Shown: positions 26,189-34,875 of the stretch, piece by piece | How positions within the stretch are numbered: the first letter of the stretch is position 1 | Layout of the letters: each line of letters opens with the position of its first letter | Assembly: GCF_014842995.1 (NCBI RefSeq) | Contig: NZ_JACYXL010000001.1 | Location: 249,183-313,182, forward strand | DNA length: 64,000 nt | DNA from: Rhodanobacter sp. 7MK24 | Lineage (GTDB): Bacteria > Pseudomonadota > Gammaproteobacteria > Xanthomonadales > Rhodanobacteraceae | Direction: 5' to 3' | Notes under the pieces: model-generated | Told to the model about the DNA's origin: nothing | Seen by the model: only the letters and a program-made list of their open reading frames with translations | Databases searched by the model: none | Program-made: the position numbers and the translations under genes

Positions 26189-28435
26189 CTATAGCTCCCA
26201 GCGCAGTTCGCCAAACCACGTGCGGCCGGCGTAGGGATGGTAGACCCAGTAGTGCTCGTTGGTGAGATTGTCCACGCCCAGCGACGCTGTCCATTGTGGC
26301 GCGAAGCGCCAGCGCAGCTTCGCATCGACCACGGTGAAGCTGCTGACGGCACCATAGGTGTCGATGGTGTCGCTGTTGTTCAGGTTGCTGTACTGGCGGC
26401 CGGAACGGCGCACGCCCAGCGAGGCGTCCCAGCCGGGCGCGAAGCGGTAGTCGGCGAACACGGTGGCGCGCAGGCGCGGGATACGCGGGAAATCCTTGCC
26501 GTCGGCTACCGGGTATTGCTGGTCGCGCAGGGTGGTCGCCTGATTCCACGCGGCGCTGGCGCTGATGTCCAGTCCGGGTGTCCAGACGTCCGTGAGCACC
26601 AGCTCGCCTTCGATGCCGCGTGTGCGCACGCTGTCTATGTTCTGCACGCTGGTGACCGGCACGGGCAAGGTGATGTCGGTCTGCGTGTAGAGCGTGTCGG
26701 CCACGCGATCCTGATACAGCGACACGCGCCAGTGACCCTGCGGCAATGTGCGGATCAGGCTGAGATCGGTGGACCAGTCGCGTTCCGGTTGCAGGTTCGG
26801 GTCGTTGTTGACGATGGCGCCGTTCGAGATCGAGCCCTGGAACAGCTCTTCCACGGTGGGATAGCGCACGGCCTTGCCGAAGGACAGGCGAAGTTGCCAG
26901 TCCTCGGCGACGTCCCAGTTCAGCGAAGACTTGGGCGAGAAGTCGCTGCGCTGGCGCGTGGGGTAGGCGAGCACGCTGCTGGCGTTGGCGAGCAGGCCAT
27001 CGTACGCACGCCACTGTTCCCAGCGCAGGCCGGCGGTGAGCGACCAGGCCTGGGCGAAGCTCCACACGTCCTGCAGGTAGAGCGCGCGCGTCTGCGTGCG
27101 GCCGGCGTAGGTGCTGATCGGTGCGCCGTCGGCCGGGCCCAGCCAGTCGCTGGCGGCTTGCACGTGCGAGTCGAGCACGTAGCGGTCGAGGTGCGCGCCG
27201 GCGTACAGCATGTTCGCGTCGCCTAGCGGGCCGGAGCTGCGCAAATCGAAGGTGCTCCAGCCGGAGCCGCCCATGTCGGCCACCGAACCGGGGCCGCCAT
27301 AGGCGCTGGTCGGCGATGCGGCCGCGGCATCGTGTTGCAGGTCGTGCTGGTAATCGTAGTGGCTGGCCACGGCTTCCCAGCACCAGTCGTTGTCGAAACG
27401 GCCGTCGAGCTCGGCGCCGTACAGCACGTGGGTCTGCTCGTAGGAACTCGGCGCAAGGCCGCTGGCGGGCAGGCTCCAGAGCTGACCGTCGGCGAGGATG
27501 CTGCCGGTGTAGACCGGCTGGCCGGCGGCGTTGCGGATCAGGCTGCGGGTGGCGTCGAAGGCATCGTTGTGCCACCAGCCGAGAGTGAACAGCGCATTGA
27601 CGTGATCGGTGATGTCCACGCCCAGTTGCAGGTTGGCCTGGGTCTGTCTGGTGTGTTCGATGGTGTTGGCGCCATAGACCAGCCGCGGCGTGCCGTTGGG
27701 GTTGCGGTCCAGCGTGGCGCCGTCCACCGGCACCGCACCGGCCGCATTGCCGCCGGCCTGCGCGGTGGCGTACTGCATCGGCTGGCCGTGATTGTCGAGC
27801 TGGTTGAGCGAAAGCAGCCAGCGCCAGCGGCCCTGCCTGTCGCCGAGCACGCCGGCGAGGCGATGGCCGTCGTAATGGCCACCCGCACCGTAGTGGTCGC
27901 CGTAGTCCTGGCTGAAATATTGCGAATCGACGCTGGCGATCAGCTTGTCGGGCAGGCGGGTGTGGATCAGTACCGTGACGCCCATCGAGTTGCCGGGGTA
28001 CAGCGCAGAATAGGGGCCGTACAACACGTCCACCGCGCCGATTTCCTCGGCCGGCACCATGCCCCAGCGCGGCGCGCCGTCCCAGCCATTGTCCATCAGG
28101 TCGGAGAGCAGCAGGCCGTCGGCGTAGAGCAGGCTGCGCGCACTCTGCAGGGTGCCGCTGTCGCGGCCGCTGAGGGTGGCGTTGGGGTCGCCGATGTAGC
28201 GTTCGCGCACCTGCAGGTTGGGCGCGTAGCGCACCACGTCGGTGCTGCCGACGATGTTCTGTTGCTGCAGCTGCTTGCGGCCGATGTGCACCTTCACGCT
28301 GGGCGTGTCGATCACTGCACTGTCGCTGGCGTGCACCTGCACGGGCGTCAGGGTGGTGGTTTGCGGCGGATCGCCGGCAAAAACCGTTGTGCTTGCGGCG
28401 CACAGCAGCAGGGCGATGGAAAGTCGTGGGTTCAA
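26189..28435 (-). CDS. TonB-dependent outer-membrane receptor
   Basis: Protein of 748 aa. The frame starts with TTG (LNPRLSIALLLCAASTTVFAG gives a signal peptide). The plug domain has VVRYAPNLQVRERYIG and DVLYGPYSALYPGNSMG; the C-terminal beta-barrel ends in GRTWFGELRWEL with an aromatic-type last strand. The substrate is unknown. It follows regA by 109 bp on the same strand and precedes the BNR and thioredoxin-like genes, so the three probably form an uptake unit placed behind a redox two-component system. Confidence 0.85.
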   Translation of the reverse strand: MNPRLSIALLLCAASTTVFAGDPPQTTTLTPVQVHASDSAVIDTPSVKVHIGRKQLQQQNIVGSTDVVRYAPNLQVRERYIGDPNATLSGRDSGTLQSARSLLYADGLLLSDLMDNGWDGAPRWGMVPAEEIGAVDVLYGPYSALYPGNSMGVTVLIHTRLPDKLIASVDSQYFSQDYGDHYGAGGHYDGHRLAGVLGDRQGRWRWLLSLNQLDNHGQPMQYATAQAGGNAAGAVPVDGATLDRNPNGTPRLVYGANTIEHTRQTQANLQLGVDITDHVNALFTLGWWHNDAFDATRSLIRNAAGQPVYTGSILADGQLWSLPASGLAPSSYEQTHVLYGAELDGRFDNDWCWEAVASHYDYQHDLQHDAAAASPTSAYGGPGSVADMGGSGWSTFDLRSSGPLGDANMLYAGAHLDRYVLDSHVQAASDWLGPADGAPISTYAGRTQTRALYLQDVWSFAQAWSLTAGLRWEQWRAYDGLLANASSVLAYPTRQRSDFSPKSSLNWDVAEDWQLRLSFGKAVRYPTVEELFQGSISNGAIVNNDPNLQPERDWSTDLSLIRTLPQGHWRVSLYQDRVADTLYTQTDITLPVPVTSVQNIDSVRTRGIEGELVLTDVWTPGLDISASAAWNQATTLRDQQYPVADGKDFPRIPRLRATVFADYRFAPGWDASLGVRRSGRQYSNLNNSDTIDTYGAVSSFTVVDAKLRWRFAPQWTASLGVDNLTNEHYWVYHPYAGRTWFGELRWEL

Positions 28436-28544
28436 GCGAAACTCTGGACCAGGGTCGAGGCTTGCGAGCTTAGACGCCTTTCATGACGGCGCCAGACGGC
28501 GTGTTGTCGCAGTCGCTGGCCATGCGGAGATATTGAGCAGACTC

Positions 28545-29135
28545 TCAGTCGTTGTCGCTGGGTCGTTCGCGCACCGGGTGCTTGCCCAGCTTGCGTTGCA
28601 GGGTACGGCGGTGCATACCGAGCTGGCGCGCGGTTTCCGAGATGTTGCCGTCGCACTCGGTGAGCACACGCTGGATGTGTTCCCACTCCAGCCGGCGCAG
28701 TGCCAGTGGCACCTCGGGGGCTTCGGGCAGGGCTTCGTCGTCGCCATCCGCATGGCCATCGATGTCGAGCAGGGCACGTACCACGGCATCGGCATCCACC
28801 GGCTTGGCGAGGTAGTCGTGCGCGCCGCGCTTGATCGCCTCCACCGCCGTGGCGATGGAGGCATAGCCGGTGAGCAGCAGGATGCGCATGTCCGGTACCA
28901 GCGCGTGCAATTCCGGGATCAGCCGCAGGCCGTTCTCGTCGCCCAGTTTCAAGTCGAGCACGCAATAGCGCGGCAGGCGATGGCGCGCCTGCGCTCGCGC
29001 GTCGCCTGGGGTGGTGGTCGCGATCACCTCGAAGCCGCGCGAGGTCAATGCGCGGCTCAGCACGCGAACGAAGGTGGCGTCGTCGTCCACCAGCAGCAGC
29101 GGACGCACGGCGGCGGACGAGGTTGGCTCATTCAT
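28545..29135 (-). CDS. regA: RegA/PrrA/ActR-family redox response regulator
   Basis: Protein of 196 aa. The receiver contains LLLVDDDATF, phospho-acceptor Asp in YCVLDLKLGDENG, Thr in LLLTGYAS and Lys in YLAKPVDAD. The C-terminal Fis-type helix-turn-helix (LTECDGNISETARQLGMHRRTLQRKL) is the nearly invariant DNA-binding part of RegA. These regulators control redox-linked genes such as respiration and carbon or nitrogen metabolism. The kinase gene regB is directly upstream (51-bp gap). Confidence 0.92.
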   Translation of the reverse strand: MNEPTSSAAVRPLLLVDDDATFVRVLSRALTSRGFEVIATTTPGDARAQARHRLPRYCVLDLKLGDENGLRLIPELHALVPDMRILLLTGYASIATAVEAIKRGAHDYLAKPVDADAVVRALLDIDGHADGDDEALPEAPEVPLALRRLEWEHIQRVLTECDGNISETARQLGMHRRTLQRKLGKHPVRERPSDND

Positions 29136-29186
29136 GTGCGTATTTTCGTCGCAGGCAGCATCGGTTGCACACGCTGGGGGTGCGAC

Positions 29187-30461
29187 TCAATGCCGCAAGA
29201 CAGTCGCCAGCGGCAGACGCAGGCATGCCATCGCGCCGTCGCTGGTATTGCGCGTCAGCAATTCCCCATGAAGGCGCTCCGCCGTGGCTTCGGCGAGGGT
29301 GAGGCCGATGCCGAGGCCCGCCTGCTTTTGCGTGTGGCCAAGCCGCGCATTGCCTTCGGTGCTGGCAAAGCCGGGGCCGCGGTCGATCACCGCAAGCTGC
29401 AGCCAGTCGCCTTCGCACGCCACCTGCAGCAGTACATCGCGCGAGTCGTGCTCGGCGGAGGCTTCGGCGGCATTGTGAAGCAGGTTCAGCAAGGCATGGC
29501 GAAGACCGGCCGGTACTTGCAACGGCAGGTGCGCAATGTCTTCATCCAGTTGCAGTTGCAGTTCCGCCTCGGGGCGCAACAGTTGAAAGCGTTCGGTGCA
29601 GCCGTGCAGGAATTGCGTCACGTCCAGCTGTTCCGGCTCCTGCGAGAGCTGGGCCTGACCGAAGGCCACCATCTCGCGCAGGATGTCGCGGCAGCGGTCC
29701 ACCTGGCCTTCGAGCAGGCCGAGATCCTCGGTCAGCGCGATATCGGCGGCGTGTTCGCGGCGCAGCTCCGGCAGCAGCGTGCGCATGGTGGAAAGCGGCG
29801 TGTTGAGCTCGTGTGCCGCGCCCGCGGCCTGCGTGGCGATGGCGAGGATGCCTTCGTCGCGCAAGGCGCGCTCGTGCGCCCGCTGCATGGCCTGTTGCTG
29901 CATGCGCAGTGCGCGCGCCAGCCGGTTGATGAAGAAGCCGAGCAGCAGGGAGGTGACGACGAAGTTCACGCCCATGCCGACCACGTGCAGCCCGAAGCCG
30001 TCGTCGTGCATGCCGTCCAGCATCGGCAACGGCACATGCCAGCGCATCAGCAACAGGTACGCGGTGCCGGCGATCGCCGCCACCGCGAGCGTGGTGCGGA
30101 TCGACAGGGCGGCGGCAGAAAGCGCGATGGGAACCACCAGCAGGGTGGCGAAGGGGTTGCTGCCGCCGCCGGTGAAGTAGAGCAGCGCGCCTAGCACCAG
30201 CGTATCCACGCAGATGTGGGCAATCGTCTCCAGTTCGTGCATCGGCCACGGCTGGCGCAGCCGCCATGCCGCCAGCACCGAGAACACCGAGAGCAGGCCG
30301 ATGCAGGTCAGCAGCGGCAGCAGCGGTATCGGCAACTGCAACCACAGCGCGCAGACCAGCACGGCGATGCTTTGGCCGCCGATGGCGCACAGGCGCAACC
30401 AGGCCAGCGTGCGTGCCAGCGCGAACGGGCCGATGCGGTTCTTGAGGGAGCGATGCGGCAT
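29187..30461 (-). CDS. regB: RegB/PrrB-family redox-sensing histidine kinase
   Basis: Protein of 424 aa with six N-terminal membrane helices. The ubiquinone-site heptapeptide is present as GGGSNPF, the H-box is AAHELNTPLSTM, and the Cys in QVDRCRDIL matches the conserved redox-active Cys of RegB. The ATPase domain (NLLHNAAEAS, DRGPGF, GLGIGLTLAE) is complete. RegB senses the quinone and redox state and phosphorylates RegA. The ATG at 30461 is preferred because an upstream ATG at 30494 lies inside a 13-bp hairpin. Confidence 0.9.
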   Translation of the reverse strand: MPHRSLKNRIGPFALARTLAWLRLCAIGGQSIAVLVCALWLQLPIPLLPLLTCIGLLSVFSVLAAWRLRQPWPMHELETIAHICVDTLVLGALLYFTGGGSNPFATLLVVPIALSAAALSIRTTLAVAAIAGTAYLLLMRWHVPLPMLDGMHDDGFGLHVVGMGVNFVVTSLLLGFFINRLARALRMQQQAMQRAHERALRDEGILAIATQAAGAAHELNTPLSTMRTLLPELRREHAADIALTEDLGLLEGQVDRCRDILREMVAFGQAQLSQEPEQLDVTQFLHGCTERFQLLRPEAELQLQLDEDIAHLPLQVPAGLRHALLNLLHNAAEASAEHDSRDVLLQVACEGDWLQLAVIDRGPGFASTEGNARLGHTQKQAGLGIGLTLAEATAERLHGELLTRNTSDGAMACLRLPLATVLRH

Positions 30462-30478
30462 GGGCTGCCGTCCGGCGC

Positions 30479-30508
30479 CGCCGATCCGCCGCATCCGGCG
30501 GATCGGCG
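30479..30508 (-). terminator. Hairpin between the POT gene and regB
   Basis: CGCCGATCCGCCG and CGGCGGATCGGCG form a perfect 13-bp stem around a 4-nt loop, 8 nt after the POT gene stop and 18 nt before the regB start. No T-run follows, so it may limit read-through or stabilise the upstream message and not stop transcription fully. Confidence 0.5.
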
Positions 30509-30515
30509 ATGAGGA

Positions 30516-32066
30516 TCAGGGCGTGTCGAATTCCTCGCTGCGCACGGCGGGCAGCGGCTCGTTGTGCTTCGCCATGTCGGCATGGCTGGACGACAGCCTC
30601 TTCATCAGCGGCAGCATGGCCAGCGCGACGGCCGTGCACCCGATGCCGACAACGCCGAGGATGTTGAACAGATGCGTATAGATCGCCAGCGATTGCAGCG
30701 GCGAGGTGATGTTGTCCGGGATGTGCGCGATGTTGGCCACCACGCTGCCCAGGTATTGCGAGATGCCCACGGCGACGAAGTACGCGCCCATCATGAAGCC
30801 GCCCATGCGCTCGGGCACGTAGCGCGCGATCATCGCCAGGCCCAGGCCGCTCACCAGCAGCTCACCCAGCGAGTACAGGCCGTAGCCCCATACCATGATC
30901 CAGGAAGAAATCTTGCCGTCCACCGCCCAATTCGCGCCGAACCCGTACATGAAGAAGCCCAGCGCCACGGCAGCGAAGCCCCATGCGAACTTGGCAGCCA
31001 CCGACGGATCCTTGCCGATGCGGCCCAGCGAGTTGTAGATGAACACCAGTACCGGGCTGAGTACCACGATCCAGATTGCGTTGAGGTTCTGATACTGCTC
31101 GGGGATCCAGGTGAGCATGTGCCAGCCGAACAGATTGAAGTCGAGGTCCACGTTCTTCTGCGCGAACAGGTTCAGCGACGTCGCCATCTGCGCGTAGAAG
31201 ATGAAGAAGAAAATGGTCTGCACGGTCAGCACCAGGGCGGCGATCAGACCTGCACGTTCGCTGGACTGGCTGCTGCGGATCAGGTGCACGAAGATGCCCA
31301 GGATGACCACGCCGGCTCCGTACACGCACCACCGGGCCACGGCTTCGCTCTGCAGGATGAAGGCGGAAATGAATACCGTGGCAAGCCCGGCCAGCAGCAC
31401 CAGGGCCAGGCGCTTGAAATCGATCGGGCGGTCGTCGGTCGGCGAGCCGATGTGCGACAGCGTGCGACGCATGAACGAGTAATTGATGAGGCCGGCGACC
31501 AGACCCACCGAGCAGGCGCCGAACGCGGTGTGCCAGCCGATCGAGTCGCCGAACTTGCCCGCGATGTAATCCCGGATCCATGGCGTCGCCGTCATGGAGA
31601 TCATCGAGCCCACGTTCACCGCCATGTAGTAAATGGTGAATGCGCTGTCGATGCGCGTCTCGTCGCCTTCGTAGATCTTGCGCACGAGATTGCCGGCGTT
31701 GGGCTTGAAGAAGCCGTTGCCGACGACGATCACGCCGAGCGCGAAATAGGTGGCCCCTGCGCTGTCGGAAGGCATCCACAACAGGCCATAACCCAGCGCG
31801 AGGATCACCGCGCCCATCAGCATGGTGCGGCGGGTGCCCAGCAACTTGTCGCCCACCCAGCCGCCGATGGCCGGGGTGGCGTAGATCAACGCCGCCGCCG
31901 CGCCCCACACCAGGTTCGCCTTGGTATCGACGAAGCCCAGCTTCTTCATCATGTAGGTGACCATCAACACCTGCATGCCGTAGAAGCCGAAGCGCTCCCA
32001 CATCTCGATCAGGAAGACGGTGCTGAACGACCGGGTTTGCGAAACGGGTGGATTCTGGATTGCCAT
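30516..32066 (-). CDS. Proton-dependent oligopeptide transporter (POT/PTR2 family)
   Basis: Protein of 516 aa with twelve to fourteen membrane helices. The family signature ExxERF is present in LIEMWERFGFYGMQ near the N-terminus, followed by GGWVGDKLLG and GNGFFKPNAGNL. It imports di- and tripeptides with protons. The ATG at 32066 (MAIQNPPVSQT) precedes the first helix; the open frame further upstream is out of context. It is divergent from dgkA and may feed the peptide-using genes seen nearby (secreted peptidases). Confidence 0.92.
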   Translation of the reverse strand: MAIQNPPVSQTRSFSTVFLIEMWERFGFYGMQVLMVTYMMKKLGFVDTKANLVWGAAAALIYATPAIGGWVGDKLLGTRRTMLMGAVILALGYGLLWMPSDSAGATYFALGVIVVGNGFFKPNAGNLVRKIYEGDETRIDSAFTIYYMAVNVGSMISMTATPWIRDYIAGKFGDSIGWHTAFGACSVGLVAGLINYSFMRRTLSHIGSPTDDRPIDFKRLALVLLAGLATVFISAFILQSEAVARWCVYGAGVVILGIFVHLIRSSQSSERAGLIAALVLTVQTIFFFIFYAQMATSLNLFAQKNVDLDFNLFGWHMLTWIPEQYQNLNAIWIVVLSPVLVFIYNSLGRIGKDPSVAAKFAWGFAAVALGFFMYGFGANWAVDGKISSWIMVWGYGLYSLGELLVSGLGLAMIARYVPERMGGFMMGAYFVAVGISQYLGSVVANIAHIPDNITSPLQSLAIYTHLFNILGVVGIGCTAVALAMLPLMKRLSSSHADMAKHNEPLPAVRSEEFDTP

Positions 32067-32274
32067 ACAACTGTTCCGTGCTTGAGGATTACAACGGCCG
32101 CGTAAGCGGGCCGGCATGTCGTGGCTCCTGACGGTGCCAAACCGTCGAAGCCTACCCCATCCGCCGCATTGCCCCCGCTGCAGCGCAATATGCAACGGGC
32201 GCGACGCCGGCCTATGGCAAAATCGCCTTTTGGCCCCGCAAGGCGGGGCGACACTTGTCGGAGATTCGCGTCCC

Positions 32275-32643
32275 ATGCCCAGTCCCGGTTTTCGCGGCGA
32301 CCCGCGCCAGCTATGGAAAGCCTTCCGTTGGTCGATGCTGGGCCTGCGTGCCGGATGGCGGCACGAGGCTTCGTTCCGGCTGGAAGCCATGTTGGCCGTG
32401 GTTCTGATTCCGTTGGGCTTGTGGCTGGGGCAAGGGGCGTTGGAAAAAGTTGCGCTGGTGGCACCGGCCTTTCTCGTGCTGTCGGCCGAGTTGCTGAACT
32501 CCGCCATCGAAGCCGTGGTGGACAAGGTCAGCCCCGAATTCCACGAGCTGGCCGGCCGCGCCAAGGACATGGGTTCGGCTGCAGTGTTCCTCCTGGTGGT
32601 GCTGATGGTGCTGAGCTGGGGGCTGGTACTGGGCTTGCGTTAG
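32275..32643 (+). CDS. dgkA: Diacylglycerol kinase
   Basis: Protein of 122 aa, three membrane helices, normal DgkA length. The active-site region reads SAELLNSAIEAVVDKVSPEFHELAGRAKDMGSAAV (in part: ELLNSAIE, then AKDMGSAAV), containing the conserved Glu and Asp-Met-Gly-Ser-Ala. It recycles diacylglycerol from osmoregulated glucan synthesis to phosphatidic acid. A hairpin (GCCCCGCAAGGCGGGGC) lies 26-43 nt before the start ATG at 32275. Confidence 0.93.
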   Translation: MPSPGFRGDPRQLWKAFRWSMLGLRAGWRHEASFRLEAMLAVVLIPLGLWLGQGALEKVALVAPAFLVLSAELLNSAIEAVVDKVSPEFHELAGRAKDMGSAAVFLLVVLMVLSWGLVLGLR

Positions 32644-32704
32644 CCGATTGCGCCGCCATGTCCGGAATGCTGCAATGCCGCCCTCATCCGAACGGAGTTC
32701 CGCC

Positions 32705-33325
32705 ATGAAGCTGTTGCGCAATCTGGTGCTGTTGGTGCTCGCCATCGGACTTGGCGGATGCGGCTACAACGCCATGCAGCGCCAGGACGAGGCCGTCAAG
32801 GCCGCCTGGTCCGAAGTGCTCAACCAGTACCAGCGCCGCGCCGACCTAGTGCCGAATCTGGTCGCCACGGTGAAGGGCTATGCCCAGCACGAGGAGAAGG
32901 TGTTCACCGAGGTAGCCGACGCGCGCGCCAAGGTGGGCAGCATCCAGGTGACGCCGGAACTGGCGAACGATCCGCAGGCGCTGGCGAAATTCCAGGCAGC
33001 GCAGGGCGAGCTCGGCAATGCGCTGTCGCGCCTGATGGCGGTGAGCGAGAACTACCCGACCCTCAAGGCCGACGGCCTGTTCCAGAATCTGCAGGCGCAG
33101 TTGGAAGGCACCGAGAACCGCATCACCGTGGCGCGCCAGCGCTATGTGCAGGCGGTGCAGGACTACAACTCGATGATCCGCACCTTCCCGAACAACCTCA
33201 CCGCCAAGATGTTCGGCTACACCGTGAAGCCGAACTTCAGCGTGCAGAACGAGCAAGCGATCTCCACTGCGCCCACGGTGGATTTCGGCACCGCCACCCC
33301 AGCACACGCGGCCTCGGCCCATTGA
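32705..33325 (+). CDS. lemA: LemA family protein (lipoprotein-like)
   Basis: Protein of 206 aa. The start MKLLRNLVLLVLAIGLGGCG is a signal with a lipobox-like Cys; then LemA blocks follow: NAMQRQDEAVKAAWSEVLNQYQRRADLVPNLV (in part), FQNLQAQLEGTENRITVARQRY and YNSMIRTFPNNL. LemA is a coiled, membrane-attached helical protein of unclear role, often next to TPM-domain genes, as here. It is followed after one base by the first TPM gene. Confidence 0.93.
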   Translation: MKLLRNLVLLVLAIGLGGCGYNAMQRQDEAVKAAWSEVLNQYQRRADLVPNLVATVKGYAQHEEKVFTEVADARAKVGSIQVTPELANDPQALAKFQAAQGELGNALSRLMAVSENYPTLKADGLFQNLQAQLEGTENRITVARQRYVQAVQDYNSMIRTFPNNLTAKMFGYTVKPNFSVQNEQAISTAPTVDFGTATPAHAASAH

Positions 33326-33326
33326 C

Positions 33327-34217
33327 ATGACAATGCGCAGCCCCAGGGCGCTGTGCGTGTGGCTGCTGGCAGTTGCCCTGCTATTGCCGGCCCTGTCGCA
33401 CGCCGACGTCGCCATGCCGAAGCTCGCGCGGCACGTCACCGATCTCACCGGTACGTTGAGCGCACAGCAGGTGGATCAGCTCGACGCGCAACTGGTGGCT
33501 CTGGAGAAATCCAAGGGTGCGCAACTGGTAGTGCTGATGGTGGACAGCACCCAGCCGCAGGACATCGATGCCTATTCGCTGGATGTGTCGATGGCGAACA
33601 AGGTAGGACGCGAGGGCATCGACGATGGCGTGCTGCTGCTGGTCGCCAAGAACGACCATGCCGTGCGCATCGAAGTAGGTGCGGGTCTGGAGGGTGCGAT
33701 CCCCGATGCGGCGTGCGCACGGATCATCCGCGAGTACATCGCGCCGAAGTTCCGCGGTGGCGATTACTACGGCGGCATCAATGATGCCGTGGGTGCGCTG
33801 ACGTTGCTCATCAACGGCGAATCTCTGCCGCCACCCGTGCAGGGAGCGCCGCACGAGCGTCATGGCCTGGACCTGCAGACCCTGCTCACCGTGGGGTTCT
33901 TCGCATGGCTCTTCCTGCGGGGCATCCTGGGGAGTGCGCATGCGTTCGTGCGCGTGCCCGTGGGCGGCCTGGTCATCGGGGGCCTGTTCTGGCTGCTGGC
34001 TTCGGCTGGCGTTGGCATTTTTGGCGGCATCGCAGGCGGTTTGTTGATGCTGCTGCCGGCGGGCGCCGGTCGCTCTATCGGCGGTGGCGGCTGGGGTGGT
34101 TTTGGCGGCTGGGGCGGCGGCGGTTTCGGTGGAGGCGGCGGCTTTGGCGGTGGGGGCGGCGGGTTCAGCGGCGGTGGCGGCAGCTTCAACGGCGGCGGCG
34201 CCTCGGGGAGCTGGTGA
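33327..34217 (+). CDS. TPM-domain membrane protein with Gly-rich tail (YgcG family)
   Basis: Protein of 296 aa with a signal peptide, a TPM domain (about residues 30-170: VTDLTGTLSAQQVDQLDAQL, DGVLLLVAKNDHAVRIEVG), two membrane helices and a final 60-residue tail made almost only of Gly, Phe and Ser (GGGGFGGG repeats). TPM proteins of this type work beside LemA; roles in photosystem or membrane-protein repair are known in plants only. The next gene overlaps functionally as a second TPM protein. Confidence 0.88.
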   Translation: MTMRSPRALCVWLLAVALLLPALSHADVAMPKLARHVTDLTGTLSAQQVDQLDAQLVALEKSKGAQLVVLMVDSTQPQDIDAYSLDVSMANKVGREGIDDGVLLLVAKNDHAVRIEVGAGLEGAIPDAACARIIREYIAPKFRGGDYYGGINDAVGALTLLINGESLPPPVQGAPHERHGLDLQTLLTVGFFAWLFLRGILGSAHAFVRVPVGGLVIGGLFWLLASAGVGIFGGIAGGLLMLLPAGAGRSIGGGGWGGFGGWGGGGFGGGGGFGGGGGGFSGGGGSFNGGGASGSW

Positions 34218-34218
34218 C

Positions 34219-34722
34219 ATGGGGCGATTGCAGCGTCTACTGATGAACCTCGGCGAAGGCTGGTTCCAGTTGCATCGCCGCTTTCCCTCAAGCCTGCTTG
34301 ACGAAATCACGGCTGCTGTTGCGCAAGGCGAGCGCCGGCATCGGGGCGAAGTTCGCCTTGCGGTGGAGTCCAGGTTGTCGCCATTGGCCGTGCTTGCCGG
34401 GCTGGACGCACCCACGCGCGCGCATCAGATCTTCAGGCAATTGCAAGTGTGGGACACCGAGCACAACAACGGCGTGCTGGTCTATGTGCTGTTGGCCGAG
34501 CACCGTATCGAGATCGTGGCCGATCGCGGCATTGCCAGTCGTGTTTCAGCCGGAGAGTGGACCACGGTTTGCGACCACATGCGCGAAGCCTATGCCAGGA
34601 ATCAGTGGAGGGAAGGCAGTCTGCGCGGTATCGAAGCTGTGCATGCGCTGCTTGAACTGCACTTCCCTGCCGATAGCAAGTCGCGGCAAGACGAACTGCC
34701 GGACAGGCCGGTACTGCTCTGA
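34219..34722 (+). CDS. Second TPM-domain protein, cytoplasmic-type
   Basis: Protein of 167 aa without signal peptide. A TPM-like domain is seen in RRHRGEVRLAVESRL, VWDTEHNNGVLVYVLLAEHRIEIVADRGIA and WREGSLRGIEAVHALLELHFP. It starts one base after the preceding TPM gene stop and completes a lemA-TPM-TPM operon. Function unknown; the repeated pairing suggests the three act together at the membrane. Confidence 0.82.
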   Translation: MGRLQRLLMNLGEGWFQLHRRFPSSLLDEITAAVAQGERRHRGEVRLAVESRLSPLAVLAGLDAPTRAHQIFRQLQVWDTEHNNGVLVYVLLAEHRIEIVADRGIASRVSAGEWTTVCDHMREAYARNQWREGSLRGIEAVHALLELHFPADSKSRQDELPDRPVLL

Positions 34723-34815
34723 TCTATTGCAACGGCTACGGCTGATTCAATGCCTGATGCGTGTGTGCAGCCATGTTGCGGCCGCATCGACTCTCCCCAG
34801 GAAGACGCGCACAAG

Positions 34816-34851
34816 AACAACGGCGCCGGGATCACTCCCGGCGCCGTTGTT
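34816..34851. terminator. Strong bidirectional terminator hairpin
   Basis: A perfect 16-bp stem (AACAACGGCGCCGGGA with its complement) and 4-nt loop lie between the TPM gene (plus) and the TonB receptor stop (minus). Short T/A-rich flanks on both sides fit termination of both converging messages. Confidence 0.8.
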
Positions 34852-34875
34852 GCATTCAGCGAACCCGTGCTGGGC

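Noticed and set aside
26136-28403. Second minus-strand frame of 755 codons within the TonB receptor gene
   Set aside because: Arg/Gln-rich out-of-frame translation; the other frame gives a proper receptor.
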